64,000 bases of DNA from JAHTBL01 sp038532735 (GTDB taxonomy: Bacteria; Pseudomonadota; Alphaproteobacteria; Rhodobacterales; Rhodobacteraceae), in the NCBI GenBank assembly GCA_038532735.1, contig JBCBAC010000003.1, positions 62,001 to 126,000 of the forward strand, given 5' to 3'. The stretch's first letter is position 1; every line of letters starts with the position of its first letter. Positions 43,267 through 51,515 of this stretch are shown here, piece by piece. The notes below the pieces were generated by a model. It saw only the letters and a list, made by a program, of their open reading frames with translations. It was not told where the DNA came from and did no database searches. A program made the position numbers and the translations under genes.

Positions 43267-44223
43267 ATGAGCACGCGCGATTTGAAGATCCCGGCCCAAC
43301 GCCACCCCGAAAAGGCCCATAAGGCAGACAAGGCCCAGCCAAAGAAGCCTGACTGGATTCGCGTCAAGGCTCCGACCTCCGAAGGTTACAAGCAAACCCA
43401 CGCGATCATGCGCGAGCACAAGCTTGTCACGGTCTGCGAGGAAGCAGGCTGCCCCAATGCCGGCGAATGTTGGAGCCAGGGCCACGCCACCATGATGATC
43501 ATGGGCGATATCTGCACGCGCGGCTGCTCGTTCTGCAACATCGCAACCGGGCGGCCCGATACGCTTGACGCGTTCGAGCCCGGCCGCGTCGCCCATGCCG
43601 TCCAGAAGCTCGGCCTCAACCACGTGGTCATCACCTCGGTGGACCGCGATGACCTCCAGGATGGTGGCGCTGATCACTTCGCCCAAACCATTCGCGCCAT
43701 CCGGCACCGGTCCCCCGGTACGACGATTGAAATCCTCACTCCGGATTTCCTGAAATGCGATCCATCCGTCCTCGAAACCGTGGTCGAAGCACGCCCGGAC
43801 GTCTTCAACCACAATCTCGAAACCGTGCCCGGCCTTTACCCCGAAGTGCGCCCCGGCGCGCGTTACTTCCATTCCCTGCGCCTGCTGCAGCGCGTCAAGG
43901 AATTGGACCCGTCCATGTTCACCAAATCCGGAATCATGGTCGGCTTGGGCGAAGACCGTCAGGGGGTGCTGCAAGTCATGGACGACATGCGCGCGGCGGA
44001 TATCGACTTCCTGACCATCGGCCAATACTTGCAACCCACGCCGAAACACCACGCGGTGGATCGCTTCGTGACGCCGGACGAGTTCAAATCCTACGAGAAA
44101 GCGGCTTTCGGCAAAGGCTTCCTGATGGTCTCCGCCACACCGCTCACACGCTCCAGCTACCACGCTGGGGATGATTTCGCGAAACTCCGCGAGGCCCGCA
44201 TGGCCAAGCTCGAAAGCGTCTAA
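43267..44223 (+). CDS. lipA: lipoyl synthase
   Basis: A 318-residue radical SAM enzyme inserting two sulfurs into octanoyl-lipoyl domains. The auxiliary cluster ligands are CEEAGCPNAGEC near residue 58, and the radical-SAM CxxxCxxC is CTRGCSFC near residue 85. Further marks are TSVDRDDLQDGGADHF and KSGIMVGLGE. The basic N-terminus and AGAGG site near 43255 fit the start. It is monocistronic here, with a terminator-like hairpin set downstream. Confidence 0.97.
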   Translation: MSTRDLKIPAQRHPEKAHKADKAQPKKPDWIRVKAPTSEGYKQTHAIMREHKLVTVCEEAGCPNAGECWSQGHATMMIMGDICTRGCSFCNIATGRPDTLDAFEPGRVAHAVQKLGLNHVVITSVDRDDLQDGGADHFAQTIRAIRHRSPGTTIEILTPDFLKCDPSVLETVVEARPDVFNHNLETVPGLYPEVRPGARYFHSLRLLQRVKELDPSMFTKSGIMVGLGEDRQGVLQVMDDMRAADIDFLTIGQYLQPTPKHHAVDRFVTPDEFKSYEKAAFGKGFLMVSATPLTRSSYHAGDDFAKLREARMAKLESV

Positions 44224-44226
44224 ACC

Positions 44227-44333
44227 TTCGCTTTTTCAAAATATCCTAGGGGGTCTGGGGGATGAAATCCCCCAGCGGAGCGACGCGCGCCGAAGGCGTG
44301 CGGCGCAACCAAAATCCTTTCGGTGATTTTTCA
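44227..44333 (+). repeat. intergenic repeat copy 2 with three hairpins, includes lipA terminator
   Basis: TTCGCTTTTTCAAAATATCC at 44227-44246 matches 38112-38131 at 19 of 20 positions. It is followed by a perfect 9-bp hairpin CTGGGGGAT/ATCCCCCAG (44255-44275, loop GAA), an 8-bp hairpin CGCGCGCC/GGCGTGCG (44284-44302, loop GAA, one G-U), and AAAATC/GATTTT (44311-44330) with a T run that may be the lipA terminator. No gene is present until 44372. Confidence 0.6.
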
Positions 44334-44371
44334 AGTCATCTACCGGGCAATGTGTCTGGGCAAGTAAAACA

Positions 44372-44548
44372 CTAGCGCATCATCCGCCCCGACTCATTCA
44401 CCGTCAGCCAGTCCGGCCAGCCGATGAAATACTCGATCCCAACCAAAACCAGCGCCGCCGCAATCACGCCAAAGATCAGCTTGACCCGCTTGTCTGACGG
44501 CGGATTGCGCGCCCAGTTCGACGCCCGAACAAACCAGCGCAGGTTCAT
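44372..44548 (-). CDS. small single-pass membrane protein coupled to hpt
   Basis: A 58-residue protein (MNLRWFVRASNWARNPPSDK; then KRVKLIFGVIAAALVLVGIE; then a short tail ending RMMR). The basic N-terminus, Arg/Lys-flanked hydrophobic helix (about 24-45) and WPDWLT tail suggest a single inner-membrane segment with the N-terminus in the cytoplasm. The ATG overlaps the hpt stop (ATGA), so it is coupled. Short proteins with this start occur next to hpt in related genera, by memory. It is below the size limit of most ORF callers. Function unknown. Confidence 0.7.
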   Translation of the reverse strand: MNLRWFVRASNWARNPPSDKRVKLIFGVIAAALVLVGIEYFIGWPDWLTVNESGRMMR

Positions 44549-45081
44549 GTGAACCGCACCGCGCCGATATAGGGCAGGTTGCGGTTACGCTGCGCGTAAT
44601 CAATCCCGTAGCCCACGACGAACGCGTCGGGAATCTCGAACCCGACCCAGTCGACATCGACCTTCACCTCCCGGCGCGAGGGCTTATCCAGCAGCACAAT
44701 CGAGCGCAACCGCGCCGGTTTGCGCGCACCCAGCAGCCCCAGCACGTGGCGCAAGGTAAATCCGGTGTCGACCAGATCCTCGACCACCAGCACATCGCGG
44801 CCTTCAATCGCCCCGCGCAGATCCTTCAGAATGCGCACTTCGCGGCTGCTCTCCATCCCATCGCCGTAAGACGAAGCCTCGATAAAATCGACCTCGATCG
44901 GCAAATCCAGCGCGCGCACCATATCGGCAATAAACACGAACGATCCGCGCAAGAGGCCCACAACCACCAACTTGTCGGTCTCGGCAAACTCCGCCTCGAT
45001 CTCGCGGGCCAGAATGGCGATCCGCTCCGCGATCTGCGCCGCAGAGATCATCTCGTCAATGACATATGGCCGCTGTTGCAT
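44545..45081 (-). CDS. hpt: hypoxanthine phosphoribosyltransferase
   Basis: A 178-residue type I phosphoribosyltransferase that salvages hypoxanthine (and guanine) to nucleotides with PRPP. The PRPP motif is VLVVEDLVDTGFTL near residue 100, the N-terminal flexible-loop SSYGDGMESS is present, and KPARLRSIVLLDKPSRRE follows. Length matches E. coli Hpt (178). AAGGGGAAG precedes the ATG at 45081; upstream frames are shadows. The small membrane protein gene is coupled downstream. It diverges from the COQ10-like gene. Confidence 0.93.
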   Translation of the reverse strand: MQQRPYVIDEMISAAQIAERIAILAREIEAEFAETDKLVVVGLLRGSFVFIADMVRALDLPIEVDFIEASSYGDGMESSREVRILKDLRGAIEGRDVLVVEDLVDTGFTLRHVLGLLGARKPARLRSIVLLDKPSRREVKVDVDWVGFEIPDAFVVGYGIDYAQRNRNLPYIGAVRFT

Positions 45082-45154
45082 GCGCTTCCCCTTGATTTCC
45101 GCTCCCGATTTACCGATATGCCCCCCCACTGTCACGGGGAGAAAAGGACGTCGA

Positions 45155-45610
45155 ATGCCGACACATTCGGAAACACGCCACCTGCCATACACTGCGCAAC
45201 AAATGTATGACCTTGTCGCGGATGTGGCCTCATACCCCGAATTCCTGCCCTGGTGTGCCGCGGCCCGCATTCGCACGCGCGTTGCACATGGCGATGCCGA
45301 GGTGATGGAGGCCGACCTCGTGATCTCCTTCAAAGTCTTTCGCGAGCGTTTCGGCAGCCGCGTGACCCTCTATCCCGAACGCAAAAGCATCGACACCGAA
45401 TATATCGACGGCCCCTTCCGCTACATGAAATCCACCTGGGATTTCGCCGACACCGAAGGTGGCTGTGACGTCAAATTCTTCGTGGATTTTGAATTCAAGA
45501 ACGCCGTGCTGCAAGGCATTATAGGCGTGGTCTTCAATGAGGCGATGCAACGCATCGTCCGCGCGTTTGAGCGCCGCGCCGCGGCACTTTACGGCAGTCA
45601 CGCGGCGTGA
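45155..45610 (+). CDS. COQ10/RatA-like START-domain protein
   Basis: A 151-residue protein of the polyketide cyclase/START family related to COQ10 (ubiquinone-binding) and bacterial RatA. Marks are YDLVADVASYPEFLPWCAAARI near the N-terminus and DVKFFVDFEFKN and NEAMQRIVRAFERRAAALYG near the end. In alphaproteobacteria it probably binds ubiquinone for respiratory chain function. AAAGGA precedes the ATG at 45155. Its stop overlaps the GTG start of the MmgE/PrpD gene, so the pair is coupled. Confidence 0.85.
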   Translation: MPTHSETRHLPYTAQQMYDLVADVASYPEFLPWCAAARIRTRVAHGDAEVMEADLVISFKVFRERFGSRVTLYPERKSIDTEYIDGPFRYMKSTWDFADTEGGCDVKFFVDFEFKNAVLQGIIGVVFNEAMQRIVRAFERRAAALYGSHAA

Positions 45611-46911
45611 CGCCTGCCGCCCAACTCGCCCGCTTTGCGCGAGAGGCCAGGCCCTCGGAGCCCAATCTCGACATGATGCGCCTGTCGTTGCTGGACTGGG
45701 TCAGCGTCGGGTGCGCCGGGCGCGATGAGCCCGTGGCCCGTATTATCCGCAACATGGTGCTAACCGAAGGTGGGCAGGGGCCTGCGCATATTTTTGGCGA
45801 CCCCACGCCGCAGCCGCCGCGCGCTACCGCGCTGGTCAACGGCACGATCAGCCATGCGCTTGATTATGATGACACGCATTTCGCCCATATCGGCCATCCC
45901 AGCGTCGCGGTTCTGCCAGCCGCTCTCGCTCTGGCTGAAAGCGAAGCGCGTTCTGGCGCGGAGTTTCTGAACGCTGCGCTCCTTGGGGTGGAGGCGTCCA
46001 TCCGCGTCGGCCTCTGGCTTGGGCGCAGTCATTATCAGGCGGGTTTTCACCAGACAGCCACAGCAGGCGCGTTTGGCGCGGCGGTTGCCGCAGGGCTCTT
46101 GCTAGACCTCGCGGAACCTCAACTGGAAACTGCGCTCAACCTCGTGGCCACCCGCGCGTCTGGCCTGAAGTCGCAATTCGGATCGATGGGAAAGCCCTAT
46201 AACGCAGGCATCGCCGCCGCCAACGGGGTCGAGGCCGCACAGCTCGCGTCCCTCGGCATGAGCGCTGCACCCGATGGAATGGGCAGCCTCCAGGGCTTTG
46301 GCCCAACCCATCATGGCGCGTTAGAGACAGCACATCTAACGCCCGACGGCTTTTGGCTTTTCGACCAGATCAGCCACAAGTTTCATGCCTGCTGCCACGG
46401 CACACATGCCGCCCTTGAAGCGCTTGCGCAGATTGCACCGCAGGTCACAGGTGACATTGCGGAAGTTGAGATCACCACGCATCCACGCTGGCTTTCCGTC
46501 TGCGATATCAAATCCCCACGCAGCGGGCTTGAGGTAAAATTCAGCTATGCGCATACCGCCGCCATGGCGCTGTCAGGCCTGTCCACAGCCGCATTGGACA
46601 GCTTTTCCGATACGGTCGCAGCAGACCCCAACCTGCAGGCTTTGGCCAAACGCGTGACGGTGACGGCAGATGCGAAAATGCCGGAAACCGCGTCGCATGT
46701 GCGCGTGCAGGCCGCGAACGGTGCGGCAGAGGCGTCTTGCGATCTGGCGGACCCAATCCCACGCAGCGCGCTCACCGACAAACTACGCGCGAAATCCGCC
46801 GCGCTGATCGGCTCAGAGGCGGAAAAAGCGCTTTGGGACGCGATCACCAAAGGCGCCGACCCGTCGCAGATCGGCGCCTTCCTAAACGGCTCTCAAGAAG
46901 TCAGATCGTAG
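45607..46911 (+). CDS. MmgE/PrpD family protein
   Basis: A 434-residue protein of the MmgE/PrpD family, whose best-known member is 2-methylcitrate dehydratase. Family stretches are LVNGTISHALDYDDTHF (about 78), HPSVAVLPAALALAE and FGSMGKPYNAGIAAANG (about 195). Members isomerise or dehydrate small acids; others are of unknown substrate. No prpB or prpC neighbours, so a methylcitrate role is not supported. The GTG start overlaps the preceding stop, and the 3' end overlaps the convergent amtB by 19 bases. Confidence 0.87.
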   Translation: MTPAAQLARFAREARPSEPNLDMMRLSLLDWVSVGCAGRDEPVARIIRNMVLTEGGQGPAHIFGDPTPQPPRATALVNGTISHALDYDDTHFAHIGHPSVAVLPAALALAESEARSGAEFLNAALLGVEASIRVGLWLGRSHYQAGFHQTATAGAFGAAVAAGLLLDLAEPQLETALNLVATRASGLKSQFGSMGKPYNAGIAAANGVEAAQLASLGMSAAPDGMGSLQGFGPTHHGALETAHLTPDGFWLFDQISHKFHACCHGTHAALEALAQIAPQVTGDIAEVEITTHPRWLSVCDIKSPRSGLEVKFSYAHTAAMALSGLSTAALDSFSDTVAADPNLQALAKRVTVTADAKMPETASHVRVQAANGAAEASCDLADPIPRSALTDKLRAKSAALIGSEAEKALWDAITKGADPSQIGAFLNGSQEVRS

Positions 46912-48074
46912 GCCCGTTCCCCGTGCGAGGTCAGGTCAAGGCCGGTCGTCTCTTCCTCGGCGCTCACCCGCAACGGCACAATCAGTTTGACCACAAAGAT
47001 CAACACAGTCGTCACAACAATTGTGTAAAGCCCGACAATCGCCAGCCCGCCCAGTTGCGCAGCCCAGCTGCCTTGTCCGAAGACCGCGATCATGATCGTG
47101 CCGAAAATACCGCCCACACCGTGAACGGCGAACACATCCAGCGTGTCGTCGATTTTGAGCACGTTACGGATCAGCGTCACCGCTTCCTGGCACAAGATGC
47201 CCGCGACCGCGCCGATGACCAGCGCTTCCACAGGACCCACGAAACCCGAGGCCGGCGTGATAGAGGCGAGCCCTGCAATCGTGCCTGTCACCATGCCCAC
47301 AAGGGAGGCTTTGCCAAATTTGATCCGCTCCCAAACCGCCCAACTCAATGAGGCCGTCGCCGCAGAAATATGCGTGACCGTCAGCGCCATCGCTGCTCCG
47401 CCATCTGCAGCCAGTTGCGAGCCGCCATTAAAGCCAAACCAACCGACCCACAGCAGCGCCGCACCAATCATCACCATTCCGGGGTTATGGGGCGGCTTGC
47501 TGGGGTCTTTGCGCGCGCCCAGCATGACCGCAAGGATCAATGCTGCAAGGCCCGCAGTTTCGTGGACCACAATGCCACCGGCAAAGTCACGCACGCCCGT
47601 ATCGCCGAACAAACCGCCATCAGCCAGCATGCCACCGCCCCAGATCCAGTGCACGACTGGGGCATAACAGATCAGCATCCACAGGCCCGAGAAGAGCATG
47701 ACAAAACCGAAATTGATCCGCTCCACATAAGCCCCGACGATCAGCGCAGGCGTGATGATCGCAAAGGTCATCTGGAAGGCAAAAAACAGAACCTCGGGCA
47801 GGGTGCCCGACAGGCTGTCTGCGGTCACACCGCTTAAGAACATCTTGTCTAAACCGCCCCAAAGTCCCCCGGTTCCGCTGCCAAAGGCGATGGAGTAGCC
47901 GATGACAAGCCACAGCACGCTCATCAGGCAGGCGATGGCATAACATTGCATGAAGACGCTCAGCACATTGCGTGCCCGCACGAGGCCGCCGTAAAACAGG
48001 GCAAGCCCCGGCAAAGTCATCAAAAGGACCAGCGCCGTCGCGACGATGATCCAGGCTGTATCAGCTCCGTTCAT
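46893..48074 (-). CDS. amtB: ammonium transporter AmtB
   Basis: A 393-residue ammonium channel of the inner membrane with 11 segments. Family features are GLALFYGGLVRARNVLS (about 25-40), VERINFGFVMLF, AGGIVVHETAGLAALI (twin-His region) and DVFAVHGVGGIFGTIM. The C-terminal SAEEETTGLDLTSHGERAYDL is the usual PII-interacting tail. The start at 48074 lacks the long leader of E. coli AmtB. glnK is not adjacent. A CGCC-N9-GGC site at 48160-48175 suggests NtrC control. Confidence 0.95.
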   Translation of the reverse strand: MNGADTAWIIVATALVLLMTLPGLALFYGGLVRARNVLSVFMQCYAIACLMSVLWLVIGYSIAFGSGTGGLWGGLDKMFLSGVTADSLSGTLPEVLFFAFQMTFAIITPALIVGAYVERINFGFVMLFSGLWMLICYAPVVHWIWGGGMLADGGLFGDTGVRDFAGGIVVHETAGLAALILAVMLGARKDPSKPPHNPGMVMIGAALLWVGWFGFNGGSQLAADGGAAMALTVTHISAATASLSWAVWERIKFGKASLVGMVTGTIAGLASITPASGFVGPVEALVIGAVAGILCQEAVTLIRNVLKIDDTLDVFAVHGVGGIFGTIMIAVFGQGSWAAQLGGLAIVGLYTIVVTTVLIFVVKLIVPLRVSAEEETTGLDLTSHGERAYDLTS

Positions 48075-48159
48075 AGGGAGTATCCTTCGCAGTCTTTTTC
48101 GGTGCGACGTGCTTGATGGCAAAAGACGTGCTTAAAAAAGAGCGGATTGCCCATTTTGG

Positions 48160-48175
48160 CGCCTAATTGGTAGGC
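48160..48175. promoter_or_regulatory. candidate NtrC-binding site upstream of amtB
   Basis: CGCC (48160-48163), nine bases, GGC (48173-48175) lies inside a larger inverted repeat GCGCCTA/TAGGCGC at 48159-48177. The consensus CGCC-N9-GGC is the one described for Rhodobacter capsulatus NtrC, by memory. It is 86-101 bases upstream of the amtB start. A terminator hairpin for cinA is the alternative. The rest of 48075-48216 has a repeated 9-mer GACGTGCTT (48106-48114 and 48125-48133) but no gene. Confidence 0.5.
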
Positions 48176-48216
48176 GCTTTCTTAATCGCTTAATTTATGT
48201 GCGGCTTTGAGGTGTG

Positions 48217-48702
48217 CTAGCTCGATTTTTCAGCGTTTTCTAATCGCGCCAAAACCAATTCAAGCGCATGATCCCGTGCCGCCGCACGCACATGCGCACG
48301 CCCCAGAGCTCCGAATTCGACCGTTTCGCAATGCACACCGTCCGCATCCGCAACCCCAAAACATACACGGCCTTCGGGCTTGAACTCAGACCCGCCAGGG
48401 CCCGCGATCCCGGTGATCGACACCGCGATATCTGCCGCTGCGGTCGCCCGCGCACCTTGTGCCATTTCGCGTGCGACCTCTTCGCTGACCGCCCCATGGG
48501 CGTCGAGCGTATTCGCCGCGACCCCCAGCAAAGCGATCTTGGCCGCGTTGGAATAGGTGATAACGCCCCGCTCAAACATCGCCGAGGAGCCTGCGATATC
48601 GGTAATGGCACCTGCGACCAAACCACCGGTGCAGCTTTCCGCCGTGGTAACTGTCAGTCCCAATGCAGTCGCGCGCCGAACGATGTCTTGCGCGACGCTC
48701 AT
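48217..48702 (-). CDS. CinA C-terminal domain protein (PncC-like NMN amidohydrolase)
   Basis: A 161-residue protein consisting of the CinA C-terminal domain alone: TTAESCTGGLVAGAITD near residue 18, GVITYSNAAKIALLGV and VSITGIAGPGGSEFKPEGRVCFG near 105. Such stand-alone domains deamidate nicotinamide mononucleotide (PncC). The start at 48702 overlaps the pgpA stop (ATGA). It is third in the operon ispDF-pgpA-cinA on the minus strand. Full-length CinA (about 400 residues) is not encoded here. Confidence 0.87.
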   Translation of the reverse strand: MSVAQDIVRRATALGLTVTTAESCTGGLVAGAITDIAGSSAMFERGVITYSNAAKIALLGVAANTLDAHGAVSEEVAREMAQGARATAAADIAVSITGIAGPGGSEFKPEGRVCFGVADADGVHCETVEFGALGRAHVRAAARDHALELVLARLENAEKSS

Positions 48703-49193
48703 AGGCCCAAGCCCAGATGCGCGACCGCTGCGGCGATCACGACGACACACGCCGCCATGGCGCCTGCGATGACATCATCCATCATCACTCCGAATGCATC
48801 ATGGCGGCGGTCGGCCCAGCCCACGGGGCCGGGCTTCCAGATGTCGAAAAGGCGAAAGAAGAGAAAGGCCGTGACCCAGCCCGGCCAAGGGAAGGTCCAC
48901 GGGTCCACACCGGCCATGCCCAACCCGAAAGACACAGGCCAAAGCGCGACCCATTGGCCTGCAACCTCATCAATCACGATCTCGGACGGGTCGTGATCTG
49001 CGGCATCGCGCGTGGCCTCTGCCGTGGCCCACCAGCCCAGTGCGAAAACACCAAGCGTGGCGATTGCCAACAGCGGGAAGCCGCCCAGCCCATGCAACAC
49101 ATACGCCACCGGGATCGCCGCGACAGAGCCCCAGGTCCCCGGCGCAGGGCGGAGCAGCCCCACGTAGAAAAATGTGGCCAACGCGCGGCTCAT
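48699..49193 (-). CDS. pgpA: phosphatidylglycerophosphatase A
   Basis: A 164-residue inner-membrane phosphatase that turns phosphatidylglycerol phosphate into phosphatidylglycerol. Motifs are PGTWGS near residue 18, the acidic EIVIDEVAGQWVAL near 70 and RLFDIWKPGPVGWAD near 113, with three to four membrane segments. Its ends overlap both ispDF and cinA by four bases, indicating one translational unit. Confidence 0.92.
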   Translation of the reverse strand: MSRALATFFYVGLLRPAPGTWGSVAAIPVAYVLHGLGGFPLLAIATLGVFALGWWATAEATRDAADHDPSEIVIDEVAGQWVALWPVSFGLGMAGVDPWTFPWPGWVTAFLFFRLFDIWKPGPVGWADRRHDAFGVMMDDVIAGAMAACVVVIAAAVAHLGLGL

Positions 49194-50326
49194 GCGGCGA
49201 CCAGCGTCACAGTGGCGAGGGAGGCGATCCCTTCCTCTCGCCCGGTAAAGCCCAACCGCTCCGACGTGGTGGCCTTCACACTGACCTGTCCCGGCTCCAA
49301 CCCCATCAACCGGGCCATTTCCGCTTTCATGTCAGCGGCATGCGGGCCGATCTTTGGATGCTCGCAAATCAACGTGCAATCGACATTCGCGATCCGGTAG
49401 CCGCGCGTCGATGCCAGCGCTACGGCATGTTCTAGAAAGATGTGGCTGGCAGCACCTTTCCATTGTGGATCGCTGGGCGGGAAGTGCTGGCCGATATCGC
49501 CCTCTGCCAAAGCGCCGTAGATCGCATCGGTCACGGCATGCATACCTACATCCGCGTCCGAATGCCCCTGCAAGCTGCGCCCATGGGGAATGCGGATGCC
49601 GCACAAGATCACATGATCGCCCGGCCCAAAGCGGTGCACGTCAAAACCGTTTCCAAGTCGAATATCCATAGCTTGTCTCATGATATGTTCGGCCCGCGCA
49701 AAATCGGCGGGCCCTGTGATTTTCAGATTGGCTTCGTCCCCATCGACGATGGCAACGCTCAGCCCAGCGGCGCGGGCGACTTCGACATCGTCCGCCGCAC
49801 CGCCCGGATGCGCTTGATGCGCCGCCGCAATCGCGGTGTAATGAAAGCCCTGCGGTGTCTGCGCCCGGTAAAGCCCGGCGCGATCCTGCGTGCCGGTCAC
49901 AGTGCCGTCCGCACCACGCCAAAGCGCGTCCGTCACCTGAAGGGCAGGGGCTGCGCCGTCGCTGTCTGCCAGCGCCTCGATCACACGGTCGATCACAGCA
50001 GGCGGCAGACAAGGGCGGGCCACGTCGTGGATCAGCACCAGATCCGGCGGATCGCCTGTCAGAGCGGCCAATCCCGCGCGCACCGACGCGCCGCGGCTCG
50101 CACCCCCCGGCACACAGATATGGCCTGCGTCAATAAAGGGCTGCACATGCGCCAAATCCTCCACGCTGTGCACAAGAACAACTTCGTCAATCCGCGGATG
50201 CTTGGCGAACAAAGCAACCGTCCAATCGGCCACGCGCTTGCCCGCAAGTGATTGCCACTGCTTGGCAATCTCGCCTCCCGCACGGGTGCCGCGCCCGGCA
50301 GCAACGATCAAGGCCGCGATCCGCAT
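49190..50326 (-). CDS. ispDF: bifunctional 2-C-methyl-D-erythritol 4-phosphate cytidylyltransferase / 2,4-cyclodiphosphate synthase
   Basis: A 378-residue fusion of IspD and IspF, steps three and five of the MEP isoprenoid pathway. IspD (about 1-215) has IAALIVAAGRGTRAGG and VLIHDVARPC; IspF (about 220-378) has GNGFDVHRFGPGDH, GHSDADVGMHAVTDAIYGAL and KATTSERLGFTGRE. The fusion is typical of alphaproteobacteria. The ATG at 50326 is preferred to 50401. The 199 bases to dusB hold both divergent promoters and the elements listed next. Confidence 0.96.
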   Translation of the reverse strand: MRIAALIVAAGRGTRAGGEIAKQWQSLAGKRVADWTVALFAKHPRIDEVVLVHSVEDLAHVQPFIDAGHICVPGGASRGASVRAGLAALTGDPPDLVLIHDVARPCLPPAVIDRVIEALADSDGAAPALQVTDALWRGADGTVTGTQDRAGLYRAQTPQGFHYTAIAAAHQAHPGGAADDVEVARAAGLSVAIVDGDEANLKITGPADFARAEHIMRQAMDIRLGNGFDVHRFGPGDHVILCGIRIPHGRSLQGHSDADVGMHAVTDAIYGALAEGDIGQHFPPSDPQWKGAASHIFLEHAVALASTRGYRIANVDCTLICEHPKIGPHAADMKAEMARLMGLEPGQVSVKATTSERLGFTGREEGIASLATVTLVAA

Positions 50327-50421
50327 TAGGGTCTGATGTGCTGCTCTATCATGCGCTCTGTCTAGGCGTTGCGCTTTGGGCAAGCAATGGGTCACGAACA
50401 CGGCAGCTATATGCCTAAAAT

Positions 50422-50456
50422 TTACGCACTTGCGTAATTTCGCCCAAGTTTGCGGC
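50422..50456. promoter_or_regulatory. palindrome and candidate NtrC site upstream of dusB-ntrBC
   Basis: A perfect inverted repeat TTACGCA-CT-TGCGTAA (50422-50437) is followed by CGCC-N9-GGC (50441-50456), 69 bases before the dusB start. The second matches the NtrC consensus reported for Rhodobacter, which would allow autoregulation of ntrBC. Proof requires footprinting. The remaining bases of 50327-50525 show no other feature. Confidence 0.5.
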
Positions 50457-50525
50457 GTGTTTGATTGATTTCCCCTGCGCAGGGACCTACTCCAAAAGGG
50501 TCTGCATAAGGATTAAGCACCTCAC

Positions 50526-51515
50526 ATGCCTTCCGATCTGGTCAAGTCGCCCCTTGGCTTCACCCCACCTGTTTTGCTCGCGCCGATGGCCGGGATCACC
50601 GATTTGCCCTTCCGCAATCTGGTGGCCTCTTTCGGTGCAGGCCTCGTGGTCAGTGAGATGGTCGCAAGCCAGGAGATGGTGCAGGCCAAGCCCGGCGTGC
50701 GCGAACGCGCAGAGCTTGGGTTTGAGGCTGAAGGCACCGCGGTGCAACTGGCCGGGCGCGACGCCTACTGGATCGCCGAGGCCGCGCGGATGGTGGAGGC
50801 GAACGGCGCCACCATCATCGACATCAATATGGGCTGCCCCGCCAAGAAAGTGACGAACGGCTATTCCGGCTCGGCGCTGCTGCGCGATCTGGATCATGCG
50901 CTGACGTTGATCGACGCGGTGGTCGGCGCGGTTGATGTGCCCGTCACGCTAAAGACCCGGCTTGGCTGGGACGATGATCTGTTGAACGCGCCTACGTTGG
51001 CCACACGGGCCGAAAATGCGGGCATCCAGATGCTCACGATCCACGGCCGCACGCGCTGTCAGTTTTACAAAGGCCGCGCCGATTGGGCGGCTATTGCCGC
51101 TGTGAAAGAATCCGTCGCGATCCCCGTCATCGCGAATGGCGATATCGTCGACAGTGCCACCGCGCAGCAGGCCCTGACGCTCTCAGGCTGCGACGGGGTG
51201 ATGATCGGGCGGGGCGCGCAAGGCAAGCCTTGGTTGCTGGCGCAGGTTGCTGCCGATCTTTACGGCACCCAAGCGCCCGAAGTGCCAACAGCGGATGCGT
51301 TCACAGACATGGTGATCAGGCATTACGAAGCGATGCTCGCTTTCTACGGCACCCCCCTGGGCGCCCGCGTCGCGCGTAAACATCTAGGATGGTATATGGA
51401 CGAGGCGGGCACGCCATCAGGCCTGCGCAAAGCAGTTCTGACAGAGGCAGCCCCCGAGCGCGTGATTGCCCTGCTGGGGGATGCGTTCGGGGCCGAGGCA
51501 GGGGCGGTGGCATGA
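50526..51515 (+). CDS. dusB: tRNA dihydrouridine synthase DusB (NifR3)
   Basis: A 329-residue flavin enzyme that reduces uridines in the tRNA D-loop. Features are LAPMAGITDLPFRNL (about 20), INMGCPAKKVTNGYSGSALL with the catalytic Cys near residue 100, LTIHGRTRCQFYKG (about 175) and GVMIGRGAQGKPW. In Rhodobacter this gene is nifR3, cotranscribed with ntrB and ntrC. Here its stop overlaps the ntrB start (ATGA), which supports the same operon. Confidence 0.94.
   Translation: MPSDLVKSPLGFTPPVLLAPMAGITDLPFRNLVASFGAGLVVSEMVASQEMVQAKPGVRERAELGFEAEGTAVQLAGRDAYWIAEAARMVEANGATIIDINMGCPAKKVTNGYSGSALLRDLDHALTLIDAVVGAVDVPVTLKTRLGWDDDLLNAPTLATRAENAGIQMLTIHGRTRCQFYKGRADWAAIAAVKESVAIPVIANGDIVDSATAQQALTLSGCDGVMIGRGAQGKPWLLAQVAADLYGTQAPEVPTADAFTDMVIRHYEAMLAFYGTPLGARVARKHLGWYMDEAGTPSGLRKAVLTEAAPERVIALLGDAFGAEAGAVA

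Noticed and set aside
48217..48702. truncated cinA pseudogene
   Set aside because: The C-terminal domain is intact with its own start and is a known stand-alone form, so it is not a broken gene.
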